Assembly (NCBI RefSeq): GCF_004799645.1
Contig: NZ_CP031305.1
Coordinates: forward strand, 2,108,001 to 2,172,000
Direction: 5' to 3'
Source of the DNA: Natronorubrum bangense
GTDB lineage: Archaea > Halobacteriota > Halobacteria > Halobacteriales > Natrialbaceae
Length of the DNA: 64,000 nt
Shown here: piece after piece, positions 35,624 to 45,442 of the stretch
Layout of the letters: each line of letters begins with the position of its first letter
Position numbering within the stretch: the stretch's first letter is position 1
Notes under the pieces: generated by a model
Databases searched by the model: none
What the model was told of the DNA's origin: nothing
Seen by the model: only the letters and a program-made list of their open reading frames with translations
Made by a program: the position numbers and the translations under genes

Positions 35624-36538
35624 ATGGAAGATAATATCGACGTCTCGGTTGTGATCCCGGTCTACAACGATACTGAAGGGATTCGAACGACTATCCACTC
35701 GCTTGTGGCTCAATCGGCACGGACCTACGACCTCTTCCCTGTCGATAACGACTCGACGGACGGTACGGGTGACGTTATCGCCGAAATCGCTGACGGGCAC
35801 CCGGAACTCGTTCACCCGTGTGAGGAGACGGCCATTCAGTCCTCCTACGCGGCTCGCAACACGGGCATCGAACACGCCTCTGGCGACATCCTCCTTTTTT
35901 TCGACGCGGACATGTGGGCTCCCGAAACCTGGATTGAAGACATGGTCACAGCCCTCGAGTCCAACGACTACGACTATCTCGGCTGTAACGTCGAAGTCGT
36001 CGCCGACGACCGGCCCAACTTCTGGGAGCGCTACGAACAGTCGTTTTCGTTCCCCGTCGAAACCTACCTCGAGGACAAACACTTCGCCCCGACCTGTGCG
36101 CTCGCGGTCAGACGCGAGGTCTTCGAGGAGGTCGGCCTCTTCGACGAACGCCTCGAGTCCGGCGGTGACAAGGAGTTCGGCCAGCGCGTCCATCGGGCAG
36201 GGTTCGAACAGGGCTACGCCGGGGATGTGACTGCGTATCATCCGGCACGGGACTCCTGGGATGCCCTCCGCTCGAAAGCACTCCGGATCGGACGGGGACA
36301 TACACAGAAGCGTCGCTACCACCCGGAACTCGGCGAACCACATCCGCTGCACCCGATTAATTACCTCCCACCGAGTCCGTTTCGTCTTCGGCGTCGCTTC
36401 TCGGGCCAGGACGTCTCGCTCGCGTCGCTCGTCGGGTTCTACTTGCTCGAGTACGTCTTGAAACTCACCCAGAGCTACGGAACGCTTCGAGAAACGCTCG
36501 CACAACGACGATCGAAACGCGAGGAACCCTCACGATGA
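35624..36538 (+). CDS. Family 2 glycosyltransferase (first of pair)
   Basis: The protein has 304 aa. The GT-A fold shows VSVVIPVYNDTEGIRTTI, the metal-binding DAD (FFDADMWAPETW) and acceptor-side RLESGGDKEFGQRVHRAGF. It transfers a sugar from a nucleotide donor to lipid-linked glycan on the cytoplasmic face. Its stop overlaps the next GT2 start (ATGA at 36535). It shares long stretches with that gene (SSYAARNTGI; RLESGGDKEFG), so the two arose by duplication. It resembles Haloferax AglE/AglI in type; which sugar it adds is unknown. Confidence 0.9.
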   Translation: MEDNIDVSVVIPVYNDTEGIRTTIHSLVAQSARTYDLFPVDNDSTDGTGDVIAEIADGHPELVHPCEETAIQSSYAARNTGIEHASGDILLFFDADMWAPETWIEDMVTALESNDYDYLGCNVEVVADDRPNFWERYEQSFSFPVETYLEDKHFAPTCALAVRREVFEEVGLFDERLESGGDKEFGQRVHRAGFEQGYAGDVTAYHPARDSWDALRSKALRIGRGHTQKRRYHPELGEPHPLHPINYLPPSPFRLRRRFSGQDVSLASLVGFYLLEYVLKLTQSYGTLRETLAQRRSKREEPSR

Positions 36539-37416
36539 TCTCAATCGTCATCCCCGTCTACAACGACCCCGATGGCATCCAGACCACCCTCGAGTCTCTC
36601 CTCCCCCAAACAGCCAACCACGAAATAGTCGTCGTCGACAACGACTCCACAGACCGAACCCCGGAGATCGTCCACTCCTACGAAAACGACCACGACCACC
36701 TCACCCTCGTCCACGAACGCGAGATCCAGTCCTCCTATGCGGCCCGCAACACCGGCATCCGAAACACCAACAGCGACCTCCTCGCGTTCGTCGACGCCGA
36801 CATGACCGTCCCCGAAGACTGGCTCGAGTCCGCCCTCCACACCTTCCAAACCACAGACGCCGACTACATGGGCTGTAACGTCGAGCTTACCCACCCCGAG
36901 AACCCACCCCTCCCGGCCCGCTACGATCATCACACGGGCTTTCCCGTCGGAGGGTACCTCGAGCACCAACAGTTCGCCCCGACCTGCTGTCTCTTCACCC
37001 GACGAACTGTCTTCGAGGACGTGGGCTTGTTCGATCACCGCCTCGAGTCCGGCGGCGACAAGGAGTTCGGCAACCGGGTCCACGAAGCGGGGTATGACCT
37101 CCAGTTCGCCGAGGACGTGATGATGTACCACCCAACCAGAAATAGCCTCCGCGCACACGTGAAAAAGGATCGCCGCGTCGGCCGCGGGCTCTGTCAGCTC
37201 CAACGCTTTCACCCCGACCGCTACGGCACGCCCGGCGTCCCGCCCCGGCCCAGCGGGATCAAACGCCCCGGGCGGGATCTCCCCACGAAGGATCGACTCG
37301 CCTTCGGCGCGCTCTCGAGACTGCTCACCGCCGTCCGCGGGATGGGCTACTACGAGGAGTATCTCACTGGCGACGAGAACGCGACCCTCGAGGGTGTGCC
37401 GCGACTCGAGGCGTGA
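36535..37416 (+). CDS. Family 2 glycosyltransferase (second of pair)
   Basis: The protein has 293 aa. It shows ISIVIPVYNDPDGIQTTLES, DAD (FVDADMTVPEDW) and RLESGGDKEFGNRVHEAGY. It overlaps and is translationally coupled to the first GT2. It has a Pro-rich stretch (PGVPPRPSGIKRPGRDLP) that may be a linker to the membrane-facing C-terminus. Duplication of the pair suggests two successive sugars of similar type in the glycan. The specific donor cannot be read from the sequence. Confidence 0.9.
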   Translation: MISIVIPVYNDPDGIQTTLESLLPQTANHEIVVVDNDSTDRTPEIVHSYENDHDHLTLVHEREIQSSYAARNTGIRNTNSDLLAFVDADMTVPEDWLESALHTFQTTDADYMGCNVELTHPENPPLPARYDHHTGFPVGGYLEHQQFAPTCCLFTRRTVFEDVGLFDHRLESGGDKEFGNRVHEAGYDLQFAEDVMMYHPTRNSLRAHVKKDRRVGRGLCQLQRFHPDRYGTPGVPPRPSGIKRPGRDLPTKDRLAFGALSRLLTAVRGMGYYEEYLTGDENATLEGVPRLEA

Positions 37417-37464
37417 GCGATCGCTCGAGGACACATTACACCGTCCGGAAAGAAAACCAGACAG

Positions 37465-38424
37465 TCAGTTACCCGCCGTAGCGTCACGGTCGGCGATTAA
37501 CTCCGAGCGATCGACGTCGAGCAATCCGTAGAGATAGCCAAACCCGACTGCCGCGGTAAAGATGAAAATCGTCACGAGCTGTTTTGCCTTCGCACTCGAG
37601 GGCTCACGAACCAACTCGCCGACCCGATCTGGAACGAACTCGAGCATGAGCTGTCCCAGGTATTCGTTTTTGTCCCCAGAGGCCTCGGGTAACAGAATGT
37701 CCATGATCCGTTTGGAGTAGCCCTGCCAGAACGACCGAAACACCAGCCACCGGAAGTCCCCACGGTAGTCGAACAGTTTGTGGTGAACCACGGCGTCGGT
37801 GTTGTAGATCACACCCTTGCCATACTTGTTGGCCATTCGAATACACACTGGCGCTTCGTGAGCCTGGATGTGGCGATCCCCTTTCCGGCCCGTATTCTCG
37901 TCGTAGCCGCCGACGTTCAAGAACACGTCCCGGCGAAAGGAGATGTTCGAGCCGTACGTGTTCCGCAGTTCCTCCATGTGCTCGCCCATTCCGCGTTCGT
38001 CACAGCCGACCAGCCAGTAGAACTCCTCGGGGAAGAAATCCGGCTTCTCGGTCACCCAGTCGGGTTTTGCGTGGCCGCCGACAGCAATCGCGTCGGTCTC
38101 GTCGTAGACGCGTGCTAGTTCCTCGATCCAGTCGGGTTCGGCGACGGCATCGTCGTCGATAAACGCCACGACGTCGCCAGTCGCGATCTCGGCGCCTCGA
38201 GTCCGACTGTAGGAAATCCCCTGATTCTCGTCGTTGCAGTGGAGTACAACGTCCTCGAGGCCACCGTAGTCTTCGCAGACGCGATCGAAGACGGCGTCGT
38301 TCCCGTCAACGACGATGACGACCTCGAGTGGGTCGTACGTCTGGTCGAGGACGCTGTCGACACACTCCGAGAAGACGTCGTAGCGTTCCATCGCGTAGGT
38401 ACAGATGACGACAGAGACCTTCAT
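37465..38424 (-). CDS. Family 2 glycosyltransferase, AglG-like
   Basis: The protein has 319 aa from the ATG at 38424. The open frame extends upstream to 38562, but the earlier part is not protein-like. Motifs: MKVSVVICTYAMERYDVFSE, DDD (FIDDDAVAEPDWIEE) and GGYDENTGRKGDRHIQ. A C-terminal helix (LVTIFIFTAAVGFGYLYGLL) probably anchors it to the membrane. Haloferax AglG adds hexuronic acid to the lipid carrier and has this size and terminus. It is divergent from aglB. Confidence 0.85.
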   Translation of the reverse strand: MKVSVVICTYAMERYDVFSECVDSVLDQTYDPLEVVIVVDGNDAVFDRVCEDYGGLEDVVLHCNDENQGISYSRTRGAEIATGDVVAFIDDDAVAEPDWIEELARVYDETDAIAVGGHAKPDWVTEKPDFFPEEFYWLVGCDERGMGEHMEELRNTYGSNISFRRDVFLNVGGYDENTGRKGDRHIQAHEAPVCIRMANKYGKGVIYNTDAVVHHKLFDYRGDFRWLVFRSFWQGYSKRIMDILLPEASGDKNEYLGQLMLEFVPDRVGELVREPSSAKAKQLVTIFIFTAAVGFGYLYGLLDVDRSELIADRDATAGN

Positions 38425-38595
38425 CGAGAATCGGTTGCTGTGAGCGGCGAATAAGTGTTTTCCTTCAGGTGAGTTACAGTCGTGGTGGAGTGTCCACCGG
38501 CGATCCCTGTTTGAGTCACGACAATGGGGTAGAGATGTCAAAGAGCGACAGAGAGATGACAAGGCTTATTCTTGGCTTGTGTCTGGTGGGACCTA

Positions 38596-41500
38596 ATGAG
38601 TACGGACACTGAACACGTCGAAGACGAGGGCGCTGAAACAGCGCCGTCGTTGCTCGAGACGTGGGCTGACTGGTATCACATCCCCGTGATCGGGGCCGTG
38701 ATGCTGTTTATGTTCTGGGTACGGACCCAGGCGTATGGAAGATTCGTTACCGAGGATGGCACGCCCGCACTGGGTGGTGTTGACTCGTGGTATCACTGGC
38801 GGACAGTCGAGTGGACCGCCGAGAACTACCCGAACACGATGCCGTATGAGATCTGGACTGGATTCCCGACTGGTAACTACGTCGGTCAGTTCGGGACGCT
38901 GTTCGACCAGATCATCGTCACTATCGCGATGATCGTGGGGCTCGGCGATCCATCCACGAGCACGCTCTATACCGTCGCGTTGCTCACTGTTCCAGCGATG
39001 GCGGCACTCGTTGCGATTCCGGTGTTCTATATCGGCCGACGCCTTGGCGGCACTGTCGGCGGGCTTGTCTCGGTCGTTATCCTCGCACTCGTGCCGGGGT
39101 CGTTCCTCGCTCGGTCGACTGTCGGCCAACTCCAACACCACGTCGCCGAGGTGCTGTTCATGGCAATCGCCGTCCTCTCGATGATGGTCGCCTTGCGAGT
39201 CGCCGAACGCGAACAGCCGATCTACGAACTCGTTGTTGACAAGGATTGGGAGACGCTTCGGGAGCCAGCGCTCTATAGTGTCCTGGCAGGTGTTGCACTC
39301 GCACTGTATGTTTGGGTCTGGCCACCTGCCGTCGTCCTGATTGGGATCTTTGGTGTGTTCTTCATCGTCGCACTGTGTATCGACTATCTTCGTGGCGTCT
39401 CTCCAGACCATCTCGCGTTTGTTGGTGCGACAAGCTTTGCTGTCACGGCTGCAATCACACTTCTTCTGGTCGAAGAACCCGGTTTCAGTGTCACAAGCTT
39501 CGGCTATCTACAGCCAGCGTTGGCGATTCTCGGCGTCGGCGGATTCGTTTCAATGGCATGGCTCGCACGGCAGTGGAACAACCGCGGTATCGATAGACGG
39601 TACTATCCTGCAGCCGTAGCGGGCATGGTCGCTGTCGCACTCGGTATACTGGCGCTCGTGCTGCCGGAGCTGTTTGATCGTATTGTGAGTGAGGCAACGG
39701 GCCGAATCATGCCACTCGATCCGGCTGACCATCGGACGACGATCTCGGAAGCCCAACAACCCGAAAACTTCACCAGTCACGTCTTCGACGAGTTCGGGGC
39801 GGCCTTTTATACGATGCTTGCGGGCCTTGCCCTGCTCATCGCTCGGCCGTTCCTCGGCCGTGAATACCGCGCTGAGTACACGCTGATCATCGTCTGGTCG
39901 CTGTTCCTGATCAGCATGGCTGCGACACAGCTTCGGTTTGCGTACTATCTCGTGCTAGCCGTTGCGGTCGTCAACGCCGTCTTCGTCGCGGATATCGTTC
40001 GCATCTTCGACCTCGATATTCGAGGTGGTGTCGACTCGCTTCGCCAGGTCGAGACCTACCAGATCATCGTCTTGGTGCTGGTCGTGATGCTCCTGTTTGC
40101 ACCACTACTGCCACCGATCGCGGCCGACACTGATACCGCGTGGGACCGTGGCGAACGCGTCGGCCCACACCAGGAAGCGATGGTTTGGGAGGAATCGAAC
40201 CACTGGCTTGCAGACAACACGCCCGAACCGGGTGACTGGGGTGGCGCGGATAACGCCAGCGACCTCGAGTACTACGGCACCTACGACTACCCCGAGGGCG
40301 CGGACTACGACTACCCTGAGGGTGCCTACGGCGTGATGTCGTGGTGGGACTACGGCCACCTGATAACGACACAGGCTGAGCGCATCCCACACTCGAACCC
40401 GTTCCAGCAGAATGCCCGCTCGTCGTCGGCGTTCCTGACCGCTGAATCCGAAGAACGCGGCGAACTGATCCTCGATGCGATCGCTGCAGGCGAAGATCCG
40501 CGTGGCACTGATGTCCACTCGAGTGAGGACCTCGAGGCAATGGCCGAGGGTGCGACTCACGAGGAGATGCGGTACGTGATGATCGATCACGCGATGGCTG
40601 GCGGGAAGTTCCCCGCGATTACCCAGTGGACGGGGCCGGAGTACACCGACTACATGACGCCGGAAGACTACCAGCCTGGACAGCCACTCCATTCGGATGA
40701 GATCGCAGAGACGTTCGGCGAGGTGCCGTATCACAACACGATGCTCTCGCAGTTGTACTTCGACGACGCGGACGGCATGGAACACTACCGTGTCGTCCAC
40801 GAAAACGAAGGTGCTGGAACGGCCCTATTCGCCAGTTACGCGCAGGTGTTCGCGGAAGAGGCGTTCCCAGAGCAGACCGTCCAGCAGTTAGAAGCGTGGG
40901 GGTACGAGGACGGCGACGTGCTCTACGTTCAGGACGGCGAACTCGCCCCACCTGGTGAGGGACAGCTCGCAGTTCAGGTGAATCAGCGAACGAGCCAGGA
41001 CGAGCTGTTACAGCTCGATCAAGGTCCGACCACGGAGCTCTTCGGTGTCAATGACGCTGCCGCAGTCAAAACGTTCGAACGCGTCGATGGTGCGACACTC
41101 TCTGGGACCGTCGACGACGAAGACGGCCTCCTCGAGGAAGAGTCGACGATCACCGCCACGGTCGACCTCGAGACGAACGCCGAGCGAACGTTCACCTACA
41201 CGCAGGAAGTCGAGCTCGCTGCCGACGGCTCCTTCGAACTGGTCGTTCCGTACGCAACGGACGACGAACTCGGCGTCGAGGACGGCTACACGAACAGCAG
41301 CGTCGAAGCAGTTGGTGACTACACGCTAACCGTCGGCGAGCCCGGCGAAGAGGGCTATGAAGCACAGACTGCTGTCCCCGAAACGGCAGTGATTCAGGGT
41401 GAACTGATCGACGAGATCGAGTTCGAGCAGACTGAACTCGAGGACCAGGACGACGCTGACGATGCGGACGGTATCGAAGACGTAGACGACGGTGACATCG

Positions 41501-41598
41501 AGGAAGGGGCCCCTGAAACCGAACCCGATGACGAACTCGGCGACGACGCAGGTGTCGCTGGCGCACTCGCTCCGGCGGCGACGCAGGTGGCCGGCTAA
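38596..41598 (+). CDS. aglB: Dolichyl-phosphooligosaccharide-protein glycotransferase AglB
   Basis: The protein has 1000 aa from the ATG at 38596. About 13 N-terminal membrane helices include the first external loop motif (GVDSWYHWRTVEW) with the catalytic Asp. The signature WWDYGH lies at residues ~583-588. The soluble C-terminal part is acidic and ends in a ~40-residue Asp/Glu-rich stretch followed by ALAPAATQVAG. AglB transfers the lipid-linked glycan to Asn-X-Ser/Thr of S-layer and other secreted proteins. It contains a short tandem repeat (YDYPEGA) just before WWDYGH. It is transcribed divergently from the AglG-like gene. Confidence 0.97.
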   Translation: MSTDTEHVEDEGAETAPSLLETWADWYHIPVIGAVMLFMFWVRTQAYGRFVTEDGTPALGGVDSWYHWRTVEWTAENYPNTMPYEIWTGFPTGNYVGQFGTLFDQIIVTIAMIVGLGDPSTSTLYTVALLTVPAMAALVAIPVFYIGRRLGGTVGGLVSVVILALVPGSFLARSTVGQLQHHVAEVLFMAIAVLSMMVALRVAEREQPIYELVVDKDWETLREPALYSVLAGVALALYVWVWPPAVVLIGIFGVFFIVALCIDYLRGVSPDHLAFVGATSFAVTAAITLLLVEEPGFSVTSFGYLQPALAILGVGGFVSMAWLARQWNNRGIDRRYYPAAVAGMVAVALGILALVLPELFDRIVSEATGRIMPLDPADHRTTISEAQQPENFTSHVFDEFGAAFYTMLAGLALLIARPFLGREYRAEYTLIIVWSLFLISMAATQLRFAYYLVLAVAVVNAVFVADIVRIFDLDIRGGVDSLRQVETYQIIVLVLVVMLLFAPLLPPIAADTDTAWDRGERVGPHQEAMVWEESNHWLADNTPEPGDWGGADNASDLEYYGTYDYPEGADYDYPEGAYGVMSWWDYGHLITTQAERIPHSNPFQQNARSSSAFLTAESEERGELILDAIAAGEDPRGTDVHSSEDLEAMAEGATHEEMRYVMIDHAMAGGKFPAITQWTGPEYTDYMTPEDYQPGQPLHSDEIAETFGEVPYHNTMLSQLYFDDADGMEHYRVVHENEGAGTALFASYAQVFAEEAFPEQTVQQLEAWGYEDGDVLYVQDGELAPPGEGQLAVQVNQRTSQDELLQLDQGPTTELFGVNDAAAVKTFERVDGATLSGTVDDEDGLLEEESTITATVDLETNAERTFTYTQEVELAADGSFELVVPYATDDELGVEDGYTNSSVEAVGDYTLTVGEPGEEGYEAQTAVPETAVIQGELIDEIEFEQTELEDQDDADDADGIEDVDDGDIEEGAPETEPDDELGDDAGVAGALAPAATQVAG

Positions 41599-41785
41599 CG
41601 ACACTTCGTTTTTATTGGCTGTCTCGGAACTGGGCTTTCGTGATCGTGTCTCGAGATGCCATCGGATCGACACGGACACTGTGTGACAGTCGGCTAACAA
41701 CAGTTGCTGATCGGCACACTGGGCGTTGTTCAGCGCTGTCCAAGAGTAAGAAAGCTTTTCCCGTCGTCCGGAATACCCCCGGGCA

Positions 41786-42712
41786 ATGCGGGAGTTTCTC
41801 GCCGTCTATCTGAAAGGATTCTCGATGGGGGCAGCCGACGTCGTCCCCGGAGTATCGGGTGCGACGATCGCGTTGATCGTTGGGATCTACGATCGGCTGA
41901 TTCGGGCGATTACGGCGATCGACCCACGATCGTTTCGGCCGGCCCTGCGTCCCCACGACCCCGAGGCACGAACACAGCTCCGGACGGAACTCGAGCGAAT
42001 GGACATTCCGTTCCTGATAACGCTTGGACTGGGGATCTCGACGGCGATCGTGGTCCTTTCGCGGGTGATGCATGGAGCAGCGACGACGTATCCCGTGCCG
42101 ACCTACGGCTTTTTCTTTGGGCTGATCGCGGCATCAGCAGTCGTTCTCTACGGCGAGGTCGAGACGTGGACGGCGGGACGGGTCGCGGTCTCGCTGGTCG
42201 CGATCGTGATTGCGTTCTTTATCACGGGTGTGACTGTGGGTGGGGCCTCACACAGCGCACTGATGGTGTTCGTTGCCGGTGCAGTCGCGATCTGTGCGAT
42301 GGTCTTGCCGGGCGTTTCAGGGGCGTTTTTCCTCCTTATTCTCGGCCAGTACGAGTATATGACTGGCGTGTTGAGCGCATTCGTCGATGGCCTGATCGGG
42401 CTGTTCAACGGTGATGCGCTCGCACCCGTACTCGAGGCGGGCTCGGTCGTCGCCGTCTTCGGCGTCGGCGCAGTTATCGGGCTGTTCACGATGGCCCACG
42501 CAGTGGGCTACGCCCTGGAACGCTACCGGGCTGCGACGCTTGCTTTTCTGGTGAGTCTCATGGTCGGTGCGCTCAGACTGCCGTTTGTAGAAGTGACGAC
42601 CAATCTCGGTAGCGCACCCGCTGGCACACCGACTGTTGCCGTCGTCGCGGGCCTCGTCGGCGCGGCTGCCGTCTTGCTCGTCGACCGATATACCGACGAT
42701 CTCGAGTACTGA
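41786..42712 (+). CDS. DUF368 family polyprenyl-phosphate carrier candidate
   Basis: The protein has 308 aa and 8-9 membrane helices. Both family repeats are seen: DVVPGVSGATIALIVGIYDR near the N-terminus and MVLPGVSGAFFLLILGQYEY in the middle. Bacterial DUF368 proteins have been shown to recycle undecaprenyl phosphate across the membrane. Directly after aglB, this archaeal version probably returns dolichyl phosphate to the cytoplasmic face after glycan transfer; that is inference. The gap to aglB is 187 bases, so it likely has its own promoter. Confidence 0.9.
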   Translation: MREFLAVYLKGFSMGAADVVPGVSGATIALIVGIYDRLIRAITAIDPRSFRPALRPHDPEARTQLRTELERMDIPFLITLGLGISTAIVVLSRVMHGAATTYPVPTYGFFFGLIAASAVVLYGEVETWTAGRVAVSLVAIVIAFFITGVTVGGASHSALMVFVAGAVAICAMVLPGVSGAFFLLILGQYEYMTGVLSAFVDGLIGLFNGDALAPVLEAGSVVAVFGVGAVIGLFTMAHAVGYALERYRAATLAFLVSLMVGALRLPFVEVTTNLGSAPAGTPTVAVVAGLVGAAAVLLVDRYTDDLEY

Positions 42713-42766
42713 TCTGCTTGGCGGTCTTTGGAGCGATAGTAACAACTGAAACGTATAGAGACCGTC

Positions 42767-43945
42767 TCAGTCGGTCGTGTTCTCGTCGTCGTTCGTGGTC
42801 GGTCCCAGTGCCTGGAAGACGATCGTCGGAAACCGCGGGACGACGGCACTGGGTCGCCGACCGCTTCCGTTTGCGGGCAGTGGGACGCGTTCGATGATCC
42901 CCCGATCTGCGAGTTCGTAGAGAAAGCGTTTGACCGTGCCAGCAGTCAGCGAGGAGCGGCTGGCGATCTCCGTGGCGACCTCGCGGATCGGTCTGTCAGC
43001 CGACTCGACAGCGACGAGATCAGCGAGCACCCGCTGGCGCGTCTCGGAGAGTGAGAGTACTCGATCGAGATGGACGCCGTCTTCGGGAACGCCAGCCCAT
43101 GCCGTCTCGAGGTGGTGTGATTCGAGTCTGTCGCTTCCGTCGGTGGTCGCGAGCATGCTGGCACCGAACAGCGTCGCCAGCGCGTCGTGTGCATTGCCGT
43201 CTGCCCACCTCGCGATGGTGCGAATCGACTCGTGATCCAGCGCTCCGGCTGCCAGCCCAGTCGAAGCGCGGTCAGTGACGACATCAACGAGTTCGTGGTT
43301 GCGGTAGGCCGGAACCGAAATGGTCGGGTGCTCGTCGCTCCAGTTGTCAGGGACGGTCTGGCCGACGGCGACGGTCGAGACACTTTCGGCAACCGGCTCG
43401 AGCAGGTCGTGGGTGCGGTCGTATGCGAGGGATTCGGGCTCATCGTGGTGATCGAGGGCGATCACTGCCCGGTGGTCCGGCCGTCCGAGTCGGTTACAGA
43501 GTCGGTCTCGAAGATCATCAGTGCCGACGCCGCTTTTCGGGACGGGTTCCTGAGAGAGAACCGACAGGACCTCCTGATAAAAAGCGAAGGCGCTCTCGAC
43601 GCGGCGGCCATCGACGTAGACGAACCACGTCACTGGGCCGGTGCTGCCGGCACGGGTTGTCGTCCCGATCGTCCGCGTCGGTTCACTGAGTCGGTCGTTT
43701 AACGCGCCGAACAGGGCAGTGATGATCGCTGACGTTCCCGATCCGGGTGGGCCGACCACGGACACCGGTGGCGGCAACTCGCCGTCGAACACCGGTTCGA
43801 AAGCGTCGAGCAACTGCTCTAAGACCGGTCCACGACCCACTGGATCCGGTCGATGGACGACTGGACTGAGGTGATCGCGGTCGACGACGACCGACCGGCC
43901 CTGTCGTGCTGATAATCGTCGCGCGATTCGCTCTTGTAACTCCAT
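42767..43945 (-). CDS. Orc1/Cdc6-like ATPase with damaged P-loop
   Basis: The protein has 392 aa. An Orc1/Cdc6-like AAA domain (VGRGPVLEQLLDAFEPVFDG) is followed by a C-terminal winged helix (TAGTVKRFLYELADRGIIERV). The Walker A loop is GPPGSGTS (residues 65-72), with Thr71 in the lysine position. Walker B appears as VIALDHHDEP. Without the lysine it probably binds ATP poorly or not at all. It may be a regulatory paralogue, not an initiator. No A/T-rich origin repeats are seen next to it. The glpC gene starts one base upstream of it, so they may share a transcript. Confidence 0.75.
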   Translation of the reverse strand: MELQERIARRLSARQGRSVVVDRDHLSPVVHRPDPVGRGPVLEQLLDAFEPVFDGELPPPVSVVGPPGSGTSAIITALFGALNDRLSEPTRTIGTTTRAGSTGPVTWFVYVDGRRVESAFAFYQEVLSVLSQEPVPKSGVGTDDLRDRLCNRLGRPDHRAVIALDHHDEPESLAYDRTHDLLEPVAESVSTVAVGQTVPDNWSDEHPTISVPAYRNHELVDVVTDRASTGLAAGALDHESIRTIARWADGNAHDALATLFGASMLATTDGSDRLESHHLETAWAGVPEDGVHLDRVLSLSETRQRVLADLVAVESADRPIREVATEIASRSSLTAGTVKRFLYELADRGIIERVPLPANGSGRRPSAVVPRFPTIVFQALGPTTNDDENTTD

Positions 43946-45367
43946 CTATCTGGTCTCCTGACCCCGGCGCTGATCTGCGTCGTGAGCAGTCCCCACGAGT
44001 GCCGCTGCGATAATTTCGAGGGTGTGTTTGATCTCGTAGCCGGTGCCGTGTTCCATCTGCATCGAGCAGGTTGGACACTCCGTCAGGCCCGTTTCGGCTG
44101 GCGCGTCGTCCATGTGCTCGAACATCTCCTCGCCGATCTTCATCGACGTCTCGTAGTTCTCCTCTTTCCAGCCGTACGTGCCGGAGATTCCAGAACAGGA
44201 ATCGCCGACGTCGTGGGCGTCGATGCCGTCTATTGCCCCTAGCACTTCGATCGTCTGTCCATCGAGTCCCTGGTTACGTGAATGACACGGTGCGTGATAG
44301 GCAAACGACTCGTCCTCGAGCGACGTGCCCTCGAGTTCACCCTCGAGGTCCTCGTGGACGCGGAGATATTCGACGGCATCCCAGGTGTTCGCGGCGACGT
44401 CGTCGGTCCCCTCGAAGTCGAACAGTTCGGGGTACTCCTGTCGGATCGACATCGAACAGGAGCTACAGGAGGCGATGATGTCGGCTCCGTCTTCGAGTGC
44501 GGCCGCGAGTTCGCTGACGTTGGTCTCGGCGGCTCGACGGGCGTCCTCGAGCATCCCGTTTGCGAACATCGGCGTGCCTGAACAGGATTGTTCGGGGACC
44601 ATGACCTCGTAGCCGAAGTGTTCGTAGACGCGGACGAGCGCCTTCGCGACCTCGGGGGTGTTGTAGTTCGAGTAACAGCCGTGGAAGTAGGCGATGCGCT
44701 TGTCCTCGCTCTCTGCATCACCTCGCTGTGCTCGCGCTTCCTGTGCTCGCTGTTTCGAGGTCGCGTTGCCACCTCGCTTCGTCCACCACTTCCGGAACGT
44801 CTCGGTCGCGAACTCGGGGAACTCCCGCTCGCTCGTGACCCCCAGCGTCTTCTCGCCCAGCCACTGGGTGACCGACAGCCCCATCACGAAGTTCGCCGTC
44901 CGTGGGAAGGCCGCGGCCAGCGGCGCGAGTCGCCGGTAGTTCGCGAGGATTCGGTTGCGGATGTACTCTCGAGAGAGTTTGTTCATGTGCTCGTCGACGT
45001 ACTCGCCTCGAGCCGTGTTGTGCATCTGCGAGAGCGGTACCTCGGAGGGACAAGCGCTATCACAGCGCATGCAGTTCGAACACTTCATCACGGAGTCGTC
45101 GATGTCGTGGTCGTCCTGTCGTTTGAGCCGCCACTGCTCTGGCCCCTGGAACTTCGGGCCGGGGAACTCGTCGTCGACCTCGGCGACAGGACAGTTCGTA
45201 TCGCAGGTCGAACACTTATAACAGTTGTCGGCTCCCGGTCGGAGGTCCATCTCCTCGGCCTCGGGGAAGACCTGAATCGGTTCGAACTCGTCGTCGGTCG
45301 ATGCGTCGCCGTCGGTTGAGTAGTCGCCCGGTGCACCGTCGTCGGTCGGGTGTTCTGCGTCGCTCAT
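43946..45367 (-). CDS. glpC: Anaerobic-type glycerol-3-phosphate dehydrogenase subunit C
   Basis: The protein has 473 aa from the ATG at 45367. Two 4Fe-4S motifs (CYKCSTCDTNCP; CSNCMRCDSACPSEVP) occupy residues ~47-115. Two CCG domains follow (HGCYSNYNTPEVAKAL; HAPCHSRNQG; CPTCSMQMEHGTG). GlpC passes electrons from GlpAB to the quinone pool and anchors the complex. It is the last gene of the glpABC operon. A cluster of Asp/Glu at the N-terminus is halophilic and probably disordered. The Orc1-like gene follows immediately. Confidence 0.93.
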   Translation of the reverse strand: MSDAEHPTDDGAPGDYSTDGDASTDDEFEPIQVFPEAEEMDLRPGADNCYKCSTCDTNCPVAEVDDEFPGPKFQGPEQWRLKRQDDHDIDDSVMKCSNCMRCDSACPSEVPLSQMHNTARGEYVDEHMNKLSREYIRNRILANYRRLAPLAAAFPRTANFVMGLSVTQWLGEKTLGVTSEREFPEFATETFRKWWTKRGGNATSKQRAQEARAQRGDAESEDKRIAYFHGCYSNYNTPEVAKALVRVYEHFGYEVMVPEQSCSGTPMFANGMLEDARRAAETNVSELAAALEDGADIIASCSSCSMSIRQEYPELFDFEGTDDVAANTWDAVEYLRVHEDLEGELEGTSLEDESFAYHAPCHSRNQGLDGQTIEVLGAIDGIDAHDVGDSCSGISGTYGWKEENYETSMKIGEEMFEHMDDAPAETGLTECPTCSMQMEHGTGYEIKHTLEIIAAALVGTAHDADQRRGQETR

Positions 45368-45442
45368 GAAATTACCTGTTTCGGCCGCTCGCACTCGAGT
45401 TATCGCTCGATTCGGTCGCTCGCACACTGTGTCTCGAGTCAG

